Shown: in pieces, positions 34,484 to 45,370 of the stretch | Layout of the letters: the number at the start of each line of letters is the position of its first letter | Position numbering within the stretch: position 1 is the first letter of the stretch | Source of the DNA: Aphanocapsa lilacina HA4352-LM1 | Lineage (GTDB): Bacteria > Cyanobacteriota > Cyanobacteriia > Gloeobacterales > Gloeobacteraceae | Reading direction: 5' to 3' | Assembly (NCBI GenBank): GCA_019359725.1 | Contig: JAHHGR010000011.1 | Coordinates: forward strand, 17,564-81,563 | DNA: 64,000 bases | Notes under the pieces: model-generated | The model's database searches: none | The model's input: the letters and a program-made list of their open reading frames with translations, nothing else | What the model was told of the DNA's origin: nothing | Made by a program: the position numbers and the translations under genes

Positions 34484-35146
34484 ATGACCACCAACAACCG
34501 CAAAATCTTGCTTCTGGGTATCGCGATCGTGGGCACCCTGGGTTTTGCAGGTCCCCTCCTTTTTACGCTCATTTCGATTTTTTCTGGAGCCGAGCAGGCC
34601 CCGGCCCCGGCCGCCACCTCTCAGAACCAGCCCGATCCGGCCCGCACCGCCCAGGAAATCGCCGGTTATCAAAAGATTCTTGAGCGCGAACCGAACAACC
34701 CCAACGCCCTGAGCAATCTCGCCTCTCTCTATTTGCAGCAGTTCCAGTTCGACAAGGCGATTCCGCTGGTGGAGCGGCTTGCCAATGCGCAGCCGCAGAA
34801 CCCGAACGTCCGCCTGCAACTGGCCCAGCTCTACCAGGTGACCGGCAAGGCCGACAAAGCCGGGCAAACCTACGACAAAGTGCTGGCCACCGATAAAAAC
34901 AATGTCGGCGCCCTGATCGGCAAGGGGGATTTGCTTCTGGCCAAAGGCAACAAAGCCGACGCCCAGAAGCTCTACACCCAGGCCGAGAAAGCCGCCCCCG
35001 AAGAGGGTAAAGAGCGGGTGCGCGAGTACGTCAAAAATCGCCTCAATCCGCCCAAGCCACCTGCTCCCCCTCCTGGTGCCAAACCCGAAGCAAAACCATT
35101 CACCCCGGCAGCCAAGCCCGACAAAGCTGCCCCCCAGTCACCCTAG
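34484..35146 (+). CDS. membrane-anchored TPR protein
   Basis: A 220-residue protein: N-terminal membrane anchor (8-32, ILLLGIAIVGTLGFAGPLLF), a Pro/Ala/Gln linker, about three tetratricopeptide repeats (EIAGYQKILEREPNNPNALS, FDKAIPLVERLANAQPQNPN, ADKAGQTYDKVLATDKNNVG) and a Pro/Lys-rich tail. Likely a periplasm- or lumen-facing scaffold. No specific function. There is no clear ribosome binding site before the ATG, and its promoter must overlap the divergent small membrane gene. The 3' end overlaps the rhomboid gene by 4 bp. Confidence 0.8.
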   Translation: MTTNNRKILLLGIAIVGTLGFAGPLLFTLISIFSGAEQAPAPAATSQNQPDPARTAQEIAGYQKILEREPNNPNALSNLASLYLQQFQFDKAIPLVERLANAQPQNPNVRLQLAQLYQVTGKADKAGQTYDKVLATDKNNVGALIGKGDLLLAKGNKADAQKLYTQAEKAAPEEGKERVREYVKNRLNPPKPPAPPPGAKPEAKPFTPAAKPDKAAPQSP

Positions 35147-35856
35147 CGCCGCTTGTAAGGGTCCGTTTCGCGCGCGAAGACGCGCACCAGCACCAGGCCC
35201 GCCACAAACCCGGCGGCGTGGGCGAAGTAGGCGACCCCGCCTTCTTCCATGTCCGGGACGTTGCTGGTGTTGACCGTGGCGAGGGTGCTCAAAAACTGCT
35301 GCAAAAACCAGATGCCGATAAACCAGAAGGCCGGCAGTTTGAAAGGGATGGGAATAAATCCGAGCGGAAAAATTCCCTGGACCGGGGCGCGCGGAAACAT
35401 GACGATATAGGCTCCGAGCACCCCGGCAATCGCCCCGCTCGCCCCGAGTGAAGCGATCTTAGAGCCAGATTCCAGAAAGGTCTGCGCCAGAATCGAGACC
35501 ACGCCGCAAATCAAATAGAACACCAGATAACCGAAGTGGCCCATGCGCTCCTCGACGTTGTCGCCGAAGATCCACAGATAGAGCATGTTGCCCGCCAGGT
35601 GCAAAATGCCGCCGTGCAGGAACATCGCCGTCACCAGCGGCGCGAGCAGGCCGACTGCCCCCAAATCGCCTTGAAAGATGGCGCCCAGGGCCGGCACGAT
35701 CACCGCCGGCACCGCTGCGTACTGGTTAATAAAAGTTTCAAGCTGCTTTTCGCCCAGCGAAATTTCGTAGATAAAAACTGCGATACAGGTAACGATCAAG
35801 CCGTAGTTGACCCAGGGGATGCGGTACCCCCGATTTTCATCCCACAGTGGGACCAT
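35143..35856 (-). CDS. rhomboid-family intramembrane serine protease
   Basis: A 237-residue protein with six membrane segments. Catalytic Ser140 is in [10 protein letters not shown] and catalytic His213 in [12 protein letters not shown]; the oxyanion-related [18 protein letters not shown] (81-98) and the LVFYLICGV segment are also canonical. It cleaves membrane-anchored proteins within the bilayer. It lies head to head with dnaK, 176 bp apart. Confidence 0.93.
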   Translation of the reverse strand: MVPLWDENRGYRIPWVNYGLIVTCIAVFIYEISLGEKQLETFINQYAAVPAVIVPALGAIFQGDLGAVGLLAPLVTAMFLHGGILHLAGNMLYLWIFGDNVEERMGHFGYLVFYLICGVVSILAQTFLESGSKIASLGASGAIAGVLGAYIVMFPRAPVQGIFPLGFIPIPFKLPAFWFIGIWFLQQFLSTLATVNTSNVPDMEEGGVAYFAHAAGFVAGLVLVRVFARETDPYKRR

Positions 35857-36032
35857 GGCACCCGCAGCGATAGCAATGGCTGTATTCTACCGCCCACCGA
35901 AAAACGCCGCATCCGCCACTGGAGGTGCGGGAATTACGCCAATCGGGCGGGGGAGGACCGCACCCGGGCGCCCGGCGGCGGCGGGTACGGTAAGAAGAGA
36001 TTTAAGGCGTGAGATGCCCGTAAGGAGAAGTC

Positions 36033-37949
<1,917 letters not shown>

Positions 37950-37967
37950 GCGGTACTTCTTGTAGGT

Positions 37968-38001
37968 ATCCCGCGGGGGGCCGCCCCCCGCGGGATTTTT
38001 T
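37968..38001 (+). terminator. intrinsic terminator after dnaK
   Basis: ATCCCGCGGGGGG (37968-37980), loop CCG, complementary arm CCCCCCGCGGGAT (37984-37996) running into a T6 tract. It lies 18 bp after the dnaK stop and also close to the end of the convergent lyase gene. Confidence 0.93.
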
Positions 38002-38016
38002 GGGCGCGCAGCCGCC

Positions 38017-38901
38017 TTAAGGAGCGATCTCCTCATAGGTGGTCTTGGAGTTGCCGATGCGGACTTCGTCGATGTACAGCGTGCGGCGGCTGGTGGTCGA
38101 TTCGGCAGGGTCGTACTTCCAATCGGGCTTATAAATACCCAGCTTCAAGTAAGGCCCTGTCTGGTCGTTGTAGGTGTTGGGGCCTTCGCGCATCAGCACC
38201 AACTCCCCATTTTTCCAGACTTCCAGCACGCCGTTATTTTCATAGGACCAGTTGACGTGGATGACCCAATCGGTCCAGACCCCTTTGCTGAAGGGACCGA
38301 GGCCAATCGATTCGGTGCCGCCGCCCGGGCCGGGGGTGTTGTCGTAGGTGACCGGATTGGGATCCCAGCGCCGGTTGATTTTCCAGTTGCCCGCCGCCAC
38401 CTGCAGATTCAGCGCCGGGGACCGCCAGGTTTCACCAAGGTCGAAATCGGGAGAATCGTGCCACTGGGCAATGATGTCGTAGGAGTCTTCGTCTATCTCC
38501 CAATCGACCGGCAAGTAGATGCTGAAGGCGTACCAGCGCGAGGAGTCGGGTTTGACGGTGCCCAGGCGCAACTCCGAGCGCCTGCTGCTGGAGACGTCCG
38601 GATCGGAGTTGCGCAGATTGAACTGGGCGGCGTAGCGGCCGGCTCTGACCGGGGCAACGGTACTGCCGATTTTTTTGGGAGCGGCGATCACCAGAACGGA
38701 ATCGCTGCAACACACTTCGGCGTCGAAGCCGGTTAAATCGCCACTTTCAAAGTCACCCACAAAATAAATATTGCTTGATTCAGTAGCCGGAGTCGCCCGT
38801 AGGGACGCCCTAGGCTCGGCGCCCCAGACTGTTTGCGCGAAGATCAGCAAGCAACACGACACGCAAACCAGCAGCAACGTTGATGCATAGTATCGGCTCA
38901 C
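38017..38901 (-). CDS. secreted polysaccharide lyase, heparin-lyase-like fold
   Basis: A 294-residue exported protein with signal peptide (6-27, ending TVWGAEP). The body fits the polysaccharide lyase (heparin lyase I-like, jelly-roll) family: YFVGDFESGDLTGFDAEVCC, GRYAAQFNLRN, SSRRSELRLGTV, RWYAFSIYLPVDWE, DIIAQWHDSPDF, WTDWVIHVNWSYENNGVLEV, then LYIDEVRIGN near the end. Such enzymes split acidic polysaccharides by beta-elimination; here it might remodel the cell's own exopolysaccharide sheath. Two adjacent Cys (CC) near residue 63 may form a disulfide. Stand-alone gene. Confidence 0.82.
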   Translation of the reverse strand: MSRYYASTLLLVCVSCCLLIFAQTVWGAEPRASLRATPATESSNIYFVGDFESGDLTGFDAEVCCSDSVLVIAAPKKIGSTVAPVRAGRYAAQFNLRNSDPDVSSSRRSELRLGTVKPDSSRWYAFSIYLPVDWEIDEDSYDIIAQWHDSPDFDLGETWRSPALNLQVAAGNWKINRRWDPNPVTYDNTPGPGGGTESIGLGPFSKGVWTDWVIHVNWSYENNGVLEVWKNGELVLMREGPNTYNDQTGPYLKLGIYKPDWKYDPAESTTSRRTLYIDEVRIGNSKTTYEEIAP

Positions 38902-39093
38902 GCGGAGGCATTCCTATCGAGAAGGTTACAGTACTTTTAGCATCGATTCCTCTGGGTATATCCTATAAAGACAGGATTACTTCCAAATCGTGTGCGCCGG
39001 TGTGTGTCACCACCGACCGCTAAGCTCTGAAAGCCGCACCCATCGCCCAGTGTGCTACGATGCGCCACGAAAGGCAGGATGCATATCGGCGGC

Positions 39094-39612
39094 ATGGCGC
39101 TCATCGACTCGCAGGGCAGGCTTTTTGGCAAAATCAACATCATCGACGCGGCGGTGGTGGCAGCGGTGATTCTGGCGCTGTTTGCGTTTTTGCTCGCGCG
39201 CGGCGGCAGCCAGGCGCAAATTGCCAGCCAAGGCGGCGAGCAGCCGGTGGAGGTGGACATGCTCATCCGCTCGCTGAGCATCGGCGATTCGAATGTCTTC
39301 CCGGTAGGTCAGCCGACGTCGGTGATTATCCGCAATCAGCCGGCCGGGGAGCTGACCATCCGCAAGGTGCGGGTGATCCCCCATCTGGTGCCGGTGGTGG
39401 TGGGTTCCGAAATCCGCAATATTCAAGATCCCGGCGACCCCTACGGCCGGGACTACGTAGTTACCCTCACCGGCGCGGCCAGCGCCACCGGCGACGGCCT
39501 GGTGATCGGCCGGGTGAAAGCTAAGATCGGCACTCCCATCGAAATCGAAGGTTCCAAATACATCCTGCGCGGCAGTATTGTCGATGTCCGGCAGCTCGAA
39601 AAGCCGTCTTAG
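39094..39612 (+). CDS. DUF4330 family membrane-anchored protein
   Basis: A 172-residue protein: short N-terminus MALIDSQGRLFGKINIIDAA, one membrane segment (about 17-36) and an exported beta-rich domain with VEVDMLIRSLSIGDSN, IRNQPAGELTIRKV and DYVVTLTGAA. This order matches DUF4330, found mainly in cyanobacteria and of unknown role. The ATG at 39094 matches the family start; an ATG at 39079 has a purine-rich stretch right before it and would add five residues. It lies 112 bp upstream of dnaJ. Confidence 0.82.
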   Translation: MALIDSQGRLFGKINIIDAAVVAAVILALFAFLLARGGSQAQIASQGGEQPVEVDMLIRSLSIGDSNVFPVGQPTSVIIRNQPAGELTIRKVRVIPHLVPVVVGSEIRNIQDPGDPYGRDYVVTLTGAASATGDGLVIGRVKAKIGTPIEIEGSKYILRGSIVDVRQLEKPS

Positions 39613-39724
39613 CAAGCTTTAGAGGTAGGCGTGGCTACCCTGGGCAGGCTTGCGGGTCCTCCGGGCGGTAGAGATACTAGACTATGTAAGGATTTCCTAA
39701 GCAGCCGGGGTCCGCTCAACCAGC

Positions 39725-40876
39725 ATGGCCAGAGATTTATACGAAACCCTCAACGTCAGCCGCGACGCCTCTAAAGAGGACATCAAGCGGGCCTACCGCA
39801 AGCTGGCCCGCCAGTACCACCCGGATGTCAACAAAGACGCCGGGGCGGAGGACATGTTCAAAGAACTCTCGCGCGCCTACGAGGTGCTCTCCGACGACGA
39901 TCAGCGGGCGCGCTACGACCGCTTCGGCGAGGCCGGCCTCAACGGCGGCGGGGGCGGCGGCCCGGGGGATTTTGCGGGGGCGGCGGGCTTCGGCGACATC
40001 AGCGATATTTTCGAGAGTTTCTTTGGCGGCTTCGCCGGGGCGGGCACCGGCGGCCGGCGCGCCACCCGGCCGGGCGGACCCACCCGCGGCGACGATCTGC
40101 GCTACGACATGGTGCTCGAATTTCAGGAGGCCATCTTCGGCGGCGAAAAAGAGATCACCATCAACCACCTGACAACCTGCGAGACTTGCCGCGGCTCCGG
40201 CTCCAAGCCCGGCTCCGGTCCTACGACTTGCCGCAACTGCGGCGGCCAGGGCCAGATCCGCCAGGCGCGGCGGACCCCCTTTGGGCTGTTTACCCAGGTG
40301 GCGGCCTGCCCCAACTGCCAGGGCACCGGCGAGGTGATCGAAAGCCCCTGCCCGACCTGCAGCGGGCGCGGGCGCAATCAAAAGCAGACCACCATCAAGA
40401 TCACCATCCCCGCCGGGGTGGACGCCGGGTCGCGCCTGCGGGTGCAGGGCGAGGGCGACGCCGGGATGCGCGGTGGCCCGCCGGGGGACCTGTTCATCTA
40501 CGTGAGCGTGCGCAACCACCCGGTCTTCCGCCGCGAAGGCCAAGACATCTATTCGGTCGCCGAAATTTCTTATCTGCAAGCGATTTTGGGCTCGCAGATG
40601 TCGGTGGAGACTGTCGACGGTCCGCAGACGGTGGTGGTGCCGCCCGGTACGCAGCCCGAGACGGTACTCACCCTCGACGGCAAGGGCGTGCCGCGCATCG
40701 GCAATCCCACCCGCCGCGGCCACCACTATCTGCAGCTCAAGGTGGTCATTCCCACCAAACTGGGCGCCGAGGAGCGCGAGCTGCTCACCAAGCTCGCCAA
40801 GGCCCGCGGCGAAAAAGTCTCCAAAAAAGAGGGGCTCGAAGGGCTGATCGACAGCATCGGCAACCTGTTTCACTAA
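39725..40876 (+). CDS. dnaJ: chaperone DnaJ (Hsp40)
   Basis: A 383-residue type A J-protein, cochaperone of DnaK. J domain with HPD at 32-34, a Gly/Phe-rich region (about 75-125), the zinc domain with four CxxCxGxG units from CETCRGSG (152) to CPTCSGRG (209-216), and two C-terminal beta-sandwich substrate domains. All Cys are present. It is 9 bp upstream of rsgA, likely one transcript, and about 1.8 kb from dnaK but with a lyase and DUF4330 gene between. Confidence 0.97.
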   Translation: MARDLYETLNVSRDASKEDIKRAYRKLARQYHPDVNKDAGAEDMFKELSRAYEVLSDDDQRARYDRFGEAGLNGGGGGGPGDFAGAAGFGDISDIFESFFGGFAGAGTGGRRATRPGGPTRGDDLRYDMVLEFQEAIFGGEKEITINHLTTCETCRGSGSKPGSGPTTCRNCGGQGQIRQARRTPFGLFTQVAACPNCQGTGEVIESPCPTCSGRGRNQKQTTIKITIPAGVDAGSRLRVQGEGDAGMRGGPPGDLFIYVSVRNHPVFRREGQDIYSVAEISYLQAILGSQMSVETVDGPQTVVVPPGTQPETVLTLDGKGVPRIGNPTRRGHHYLQLKVVIPTKLGAEERELLTKLAKARGEKVSKKEGLEGLIDSIGNLFH

Positions 40877-40885
40877 GGGGCACCG

Positions 40886-41917
40886 ATGGGCACCACCGGC
40901 ACGGTCCTGGCCCAGGAAGCCAACTTCTACCGTGTCCGGCTCGACGACGGCCTGGGGATGGTGCTGTGCACCCGCCGCGCCCGGCTCAAAAAAACCGGCC
41001 AATCGGTGCTGGTAGGTGACCGGGTGGAGGTGACCGAGATCGACTCTGCGAGCGGCCGGGGGGTGATCGCCGCCACCTGCGCGCGCCGTTCGGTGCTCTC
41101 CAAGCCGCCCATCGCCAACTGCACAGGCGTGCTGGTGGTCTTTGCCCTATCGGAGCCGGCTTACGATCCGGCTTTGCTGAGCCGTTTTTTGGTCCATATC
41201 GAAGCGGAGAAGCTGGGGGCCATCGTTTGCCTCAACAAAATCGACGAAGTGCCCCCCGAGGCGGTGGAAGCTGTCGCTGTCGCCGTGGGTGGTTGGGGGT
41301 ACACCGTGCGTCCGGTGAGCGCGCGCACCGGTGTGGGCATCGAAGCGTTGCGGGCCGAACTGGCGGGTACGTACGTGCTCGCAGGACCCTCCGGTGTCGG
41401 CAAATCGAGTTTGCTCAATTACCTGCACCCCGGTCTTGCGTTGCGCGTGGGGGACATCTCCGCCCGCCTCGGCCGGGGGCGGCACACCACCCGCCATGTC
41501 GAGCTGTTTGCCCTGAACGCGGAGGCATTGGTGGCGGACGCCCCCGGATTTAATCAACTGGAACTCACCCTGGCCCCGGAACGGCTTGCCGGTTATTTTC
41601 CAGAATTTCGGCCTTACCTGGGCTGCTGCCAGTTTCGCAACTGTCTGCACCGCGACGAGCCGGGTTGTGCGGTGCGCGAGGCCAACCTGGAGCGCTATGG
41701 GATTTACCGGGAGTTTCTGGCCGAGGTGCTCGTCAACGCCCAGAAACAGCGGCGCACCGCCGAACCGGACGAAGCGATCCGGCTGCGCGGCGGGCTACGG
41801 CGCGGCAAGGCCGTCGCCGTCCCGCGCCTGGAGGAGCAGTTGCGCGGGACCTCGCGGCGCACCGCCCGCCAGCAACTGGGTCGCTGGGACGAAACGGCCG
41901 CAGACGAAGCGGATTAA
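40886..41917 (+). CDS. rsgA: ribosome small subunit-dependent GTPase A
   Basis: A 343-residue circularly permuted GTPase acting late in 30S assembly. Order: N-terminal OB fold (VLVGDRVEVTEI), G4 NKID (117-120), G5-like SA, G1 GPSGVGKSS (167-175), G2 TTRHVE, G3 DAPGF, and a zinc-binding C-terminal domain (CCQFRNCLHRDEPGCAV). The C-terminal 60 residues are Arg-rich and probably bind rRNA. The stop overlaps the convergent molybdoenzyme gene by 4 bp. Confidence 0.96.
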   Translation: MGTTGTVLAQEANFYRVRLDDGLGMVLCTRRARLKKTGQSVLVGDRVEVTEIDSASGRGVIAATCARRSVLSKPPIANCTGVLVVFALSEPAYDPALLSRFLVHIEAEKLGAIVCLNKIDEVPPEAVEAVAVAVGGWGYTVRPVSARTGVGIEALRAELAGTYVLAGPSGVGKSSLLNYLHPGLALRVGDISARLGRGRHTTRHVELFALNAEALVADAPGFNQLELTLAPERLAGYFPEFRPYLGCCQFRNCLHRDEPGCAVREANLERYGIYREFLAEVLVNAQKQRRTAEPDEAIRLRGGLRRGKAVAVPRLEEQLRGTSRRTARQQLGRWDETAADEAD

Positions 41918-42510
41918 ATGCCGCTGTAGCGCTCCTCGGCAAAAGGTTCGCCCCGGCGGTGGTAGCCGTTTACTTCCCAGAAGCCGAGTTGCTCCTGTTC
42001 GGTAAATTCGAGGCCGTTGATCCATTTGGCGCTCTTCCAGGCGTAGAGGTGGGGCACCACCAGCCGCAGCGGTCCGCCATGCTCGGTCGGTAGCGGTTCG
42101 CCAAACAGCTCGCAGGCAAAGAAATTTTCTTCGCGCCCAAAGTCTTCGAAGGCGATGTTGGTGGTGTAGCCGCCGTAGCAATGGGCGAGGACATGCTTGG
42201 CTTTGGGGTCGATTTCGACGAGTTTGAGAAAATCGGTAATCCGGATCCCGGTCCACTGCACATCCAGCTTGCTCCAGCGCGTCACACAGTGAAAATCGGC
42301 GGTGAACTGGCTTTTGGGCATGGCCATAAAGTCGTCCCAGCTGAAGACTTTTTCTTTTGCCCGTCCCCAGACTTTGAAGCGCCACACAAACGAGGCCATG
42401 TCCGGTGTGCGGCCGTAGGTCAGCACCGGAAATCCGTTGGTCAGATACTGTCCGGGGGGCACGCGGTCGTTGCGCTCCGCGTCGGGCTTTTTGAAAAACT
42501 TGCCAAGCAT
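41914..42510 (-). CDS. sulfite-oxidase-type molybdopterin oxidoreductase (YedY/MsrP-like)
   Basis: A 198-residue molybdenum-cofactor protein containing only the central catalytic domain. The Mo-ligand Cys is in FHCVTRWS (C75), followed by LDVQWTGIRITDFLKL, HCYGGYTTN and GGPLRLVVPHLYAWKSAKW, all typical of this family. There is no Tat signal peptide, unlike E. coli MsrP, so it is probably cytosolic. Molybdate would come from the modABC system at 55.5-57.7 kb. Substrate unknown: oxidised methionine or another S- or N-oxide is possible. Confidence 0.88.
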   Translation of the reverse strand: MLGKFFKKPDAERNDRVPPGQYLTNGFPVLTYGRTPDMASFVWRFKVWGRAKEKVFSWDDFMAMPKSQFTADFHCVTRWSKLDVQWTGIRITDFLKLVEIDPKAKHVLAHCYGGYTTNIAFEDFGREENFFACELFGEPLPTEHGGPLRLVVPHLYAWKSAKWINGLEFTEQEQLGFWEVNGYHRRGEPFAEERYSGI

Positions 42511-42540
42511 GTCCAGTCCGCCGAGGTGTCCAACGCCATT

Positions 42541-43206
42541 TTACCGGCGCTCCCCCGGAACCAGACAGCCGTTGCCCTCGGCCAAACGCATCACCCAGTC
42601 GCTGGCCCGACCGGCCACAGTTCCCCAGCGTCCCTCGCGCACTTCGCCCTGGGGGGCGAGGGCCTGGCCGACCCCGACGGCGGTCGCCCCGGCGGCCAGG
42701 TAGTCCAGATAGTCATCCTCGCCGATGCCCCCGGTGGGCAGGAGCGGCAGATCGGGAAACGGCCCGCGCAGTGCCTTTAAGTAGGCAAGCCCTCCCACCT
42801 GGGCGACCGGAAACACCTTGATCAAGTCCGCTCCTGCCTGCCAGGCCGCCACGATCTCATTCGGGGTAAGGGCACCGCCGATGGCGAGGGCACCCAGTTG
42901 ATGGGCGGTGGCGATAATTTCCGGGTCCGTGTGGGGACTGACCACAAAGTGTGCTCCCCATCCGATCGCCCGGCGGGCCGCCTCGGGGGTCAGGACTGTG
43001 CCGCAGCCGACCAACACCTCGCCGCCCGAGCTGCGCAACTCACCCACCACCTGCTCGGCGCCGGGAGTGGTGAGGGTCACCTCCACCAACCGGAAGCCGC
43101 CAGTGACCACAGCCCGGCCGATGGCCAGGGCGGCCGGGGCCGAGTCGGCGCGCACGATGGCAAGCAGACGGTGCTCAATAAAGCGGTGGCATAGGGCGTG
43201 GGACAC
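42541..43206 (-). CDS. eda: 2-keto-3-deoxy-6-phosphogluconate aldolase
   Basis: A 221-residue KDPG/KHG aldolase cleaving 2-keto-3-deoxy-6-phosphogluconate to pyruvate and glyceraldehyde 3-phosphate. The Schiff-base Lys is in ADLIKVFP (K130), the base Glu in VEVTLTTPGA (E42); GCGTVLTPEAA, FVVSPHTDPEII and LLPTGGIGEDD are also conserved. It supports an Entner-Doudoroff-type route fed by zwf/pgl products. It lies 30 bp downstream of the start of the molybdoenzyme gene on the same strand, perhaps cotranscribed. Confidence 0.93.
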   Translation of the reverse strand: MSHALCHRFIEHRLLAIVRADSAPAALAIGRAVVTGGFRLVEVTLTTPGAEQVVGELRSSGGEVLVGCGTVLTPEAARRAIGWGAHFVVSPHTDPEIIATAHQLGALAIGGALTPNEIVAAWQAGADLIKVFPVAQVGGLAYLKALRGPFPDLPLLPTGGIGEDDYLDYLAAGATAVGVGQALAPQGEVREGRWGTVAGRASDWVMRLAEGNGCLVPGERR

Positions 43207-43335
43207 GCGCGTGACGCTTTCGGGCGATCAGCCTCCCAGCATAGCGGATCCACCCACACCCACAAGGGGATCAGCCACAAACGTCCGGTCTGGATACACT
43301 GATGAGGAGCGTTGAATTTCTTTACAAAACCAACC

Positions 43336-43737
43336 ATGTCCGGCCCCCTCTTTCTTTATGGCTGCCTGGCGGCAGCGGCGGCTCTGATCTACTTTCCTTT
43401 TGTCCTGGTCGCCCTTGGCCGTCTGCAGGTGGGGTACGATTACGCCGCCCCGCGCGCGATGTTCGACAAGCTTCCTCCTTACGCCCAGCGCGCCACCTGG
43501 GCACACCAGAACGCCTTTGAGGGATTTGCGCTTTATACCGCCGCGGTGCTGATGGTACTGGTAAGCGGCCGAAACGGTGAATGGGCCAACACGCTGGCCG
43601 TGGCCTATCTGGCCTTTCGGGCCGGACACGGACTTTTCTACATCGCCAATTTGCCCTGGTTGCGCTCTGGGATGTGGATACTTGCTATGACCTGTATCGC
43701 AGGACTGATGGCAATCCCCCTGGGTGTGCTTAGATAA
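43336..43737 (+). CDS. MAPEG-family membrane protein
   Basis: About 133 residues with four membrane segments. The MAPEG fold is recognised from the loop after the first segment with DKLPPYAQRATWAHQNAFEG and the later AYLAFRAGHGLFYIANLP. The family covers glutathione-dependent membrane enzymes; bacterial members mostly lack proven activity. Start uncertain: ATG at 43336, or a TTG at 43312 that is preceded by GAGGAG and would add eight residues. Confidence 0.85.
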   Translation: MSGPLFLYGCLAAAAALIYFPFVLVALGRLQVGYDYAAPRAMFDKLPPYAQRATWAHQNAFEGFALYTAAVLMVLVSGRNGEWANTLAVAYLAFRAGHGLFYIANLPWLRSGMWILAMTCIAGLMAIPLGVLR

Positions 43738-43770
43738 TCTGAGTCGAGCCACACAGTGAGGAGTCTATCC

Positions 43771-44433
43771 ATGCGAATCCACCCACTTTCACAGTCGCGA
43801 GTCGTCGCCCTCTGTGCCCATTTGGGTATGGGCCTGGCGCTAGTGATACCGCCTGGTGCCGTCGCTTCCAGTGCGACCTCTGCCTATGCAGTCCCGGCAC
43901 CGCAGGCCGACTCCGGCTCCGCCAAGCGACTCGCCCAGGCCAAAATAGACATTGTCGATACATTGGCGGCCAATAGTTCGTTCGCGACGCTGGTGCAGTT
44001 GGTCAAGCAGGTAGGCATCGTCGAAGACTTGCGGGGCTTCGGACGGTTTACGGTCTTTGCACCGGACGACAATGCCTTTGCCGCTGTCCCGCCCGACGTG
44101 CTCCAAATTCTTAAAAGCGACAGCGCCCTGTTAGCCAAGGTGCTCACTTACCACGTCGTTTCGGACACTGCACCCTTTCTGGCGGCTCAGTTGCGCGACT
44201 CGAAGCCTATGCGCACCCTGGAGCGCTCGGAGTTGAAATTTACCGCCCGCGACGGCGGCTTGTACGTCAACGACGCCCGGGTACTACAGGCGGACATTAT
44301 GGCCACCAACGGCGTCATTCATAAAATTGACAAGGTGCTGGTACCCGAGGCCGTGATGGTCGACATTCGCAAGCGCCAGCAGATAATGATGCCGAGGCCG
44401 TCCGTGCTGTCTCCGATGTCCGTGCCGAAGTAA
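43771..44433 (+). CDS. secreted fasciclin (FAS1) domain protein
   Basis: A 220-residue protein with GAGGAG 8 bases before the ATG at 43771. A signal peptide (about 1-32) is followed by a linker and one FAS1 domain (about 60-195): IVDTLAANSSFATLVQLVKQ, GRFTVFAPDDNAFAAVPP, VLTYHVVSD, VLQADIMATNGVIHKIDKVL. FAS1 domains act in adhesion. A short Met/Pro-rich tail follows. Stand-alone gene, 33 bp after the MAPEG gene. Confidence 0.93.
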   Translation: MRIHPLSQSRVVALCAHLGMGLALVIPPGAVASSATSAYAVPAPQADSGSAKRLAQAKIDIVDTLAANSSFATLVQLVKQVGIVEDLRGFGRFTVFAPDDNAFAAVPPDVLQILKSDSALLAKVLTYHVVSDTAPFLAAQLRDSKPMRTLERSELKFTARDGGLYVNDARVLQADIMATNGVIHKIDKVLVPEAVMVDIRKRQQIMMPRPSVLSPMSVPK

Positions 44434-44461
44434 GCCGTGCCTGGCGGCGGCTGAAGGGCTG

Positions 44462-45325
44462 TCAATCTTCGCCGCTTGCCACCCAGAGCTGGATAGCGGT
44501 CACCAGCAGTACTCCCACCAGTAGCACGGCGGCGGCGGCGGCCGACAGGCCGAAGTTGAACAACCCGAATGCCTGCTCCCAGACGTAGTAGACCAAAATA
44601 TTCGTGGTGCCGAGCGGTCCGCCGCCGGTCATCACGTAGACGGGCTCGAAGCTGCGGAAAGTAAAAATCACTGTCGTGATCGTGGCGAATACGAGGGTCG
44701 GCCGGATGCCCGGCACGGTAATAAACCACAATTGCTGCCAGCCGTTGGCCCCATCGAGTTCGGCCGCTTCGTAGCGGTTCTTGGGCACCGCGCCCAGGCC
44801 CGCCAGAAAAATCACGACATTGAAGCCGATTTGCTTCCAGGTGGCGACGAAGATGAGCACCGGCATCGCCCAGGTGGGACTGGAAAGCCAACTGACCGGC
44901 GAAGCGCCCAGCCAAACGATGAGCGCGTTCACCCAGCCTTGCGGGTGGAAGAGCCAGCGGAATGCTACCCCCGCCGCTACCAGCGAGATGATCGTAGGCA
45001 GAAAGTAAGCGGAGCGCAGCGGTCCCTGCAAAGGCACCGAGCGCGAGAGCACCACCGCCACCAGAAGCGCCAGCACCACACTTGGAATCGCCGAACCGGC
45101 GGTAAATACGATCGTATTGATGAGCACCTGCAGGAAGCTCTCACTGCTCAACAGCCGCTCGAAATTGGCGGTTCCCACGAATAGGGGGTCGCGCAGCGAG
45201 CCGTCGGTGAAGCTGAGGCCGACCAGGTAGGTCACAGGCCAGAGCACGAACAGGCCCAACAGCAGCAGGGCCGGCAAAAGGTACAGCCAGGCGCTTGAGA
45301 TGTCGAAAGGTCGGCCTCTGGGCAT
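44462..45325 (-). CDS. sugar ABC transporter permease (MalF/UgpA type), orphan
   Basis: A 287-residue permease with six membrane segments. The EAA loop that docks to the ATPase is EAAELDGANGWQQLWFITVPGIRP, typical of carbohydrate importers of the CUT1 group. Other marks: WLYLLPALLLLGLFVLWPV at the N-terminus and VMTGGGPLGTTNILVYYVWE. CUT1 importers need a second permease, a binding protein and an ATPase; none is next to it, since neighbours are fasciclin and pyrE. The ATG at 45325 is chosen over one 39 bases upstream. Confidence 0.9.
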   Translation of the reverse strand: MPRGRPFDISSAWLYLLPALLLLGLFVLWPVTYLVGLSFTDGSLRDPLFVGTANFERLLSSESFLQVLINTIVFTAGSAIPSVVLALLVAVVLSRSVPLQGPLRSAYFLPTIISLVAAGVAFRWLFHPQGWVNALIVWLGASPVSWLSSPTWAMPVLIFVATWKQIGFNVVIFLAGLGAVPKNRYEAAELDGANGWQQLWFITVPGIRPTLVFATITTVIFTFRSFEPVYVMTGGGPLGTTNILVYYVWEQAFGLFNFGLSAAAAAVLLVGVLLVTAIQLWVASGED

Positions 45326-45370
45326 GGACACTCGGTACACGACTTTGCAGAATACACGTAGCACACCGGC

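Noticed and set aside
35857..36032. CIRCE operator upstream of dnaK
   Set aside because: No TTAGCACTC/GAGTGCTAA pair is present; only G-rich repeats.
39737..41002. 421-codon open frame on the minus strand
   Set aside because: Antisense to dnaJ and the rsgA start.
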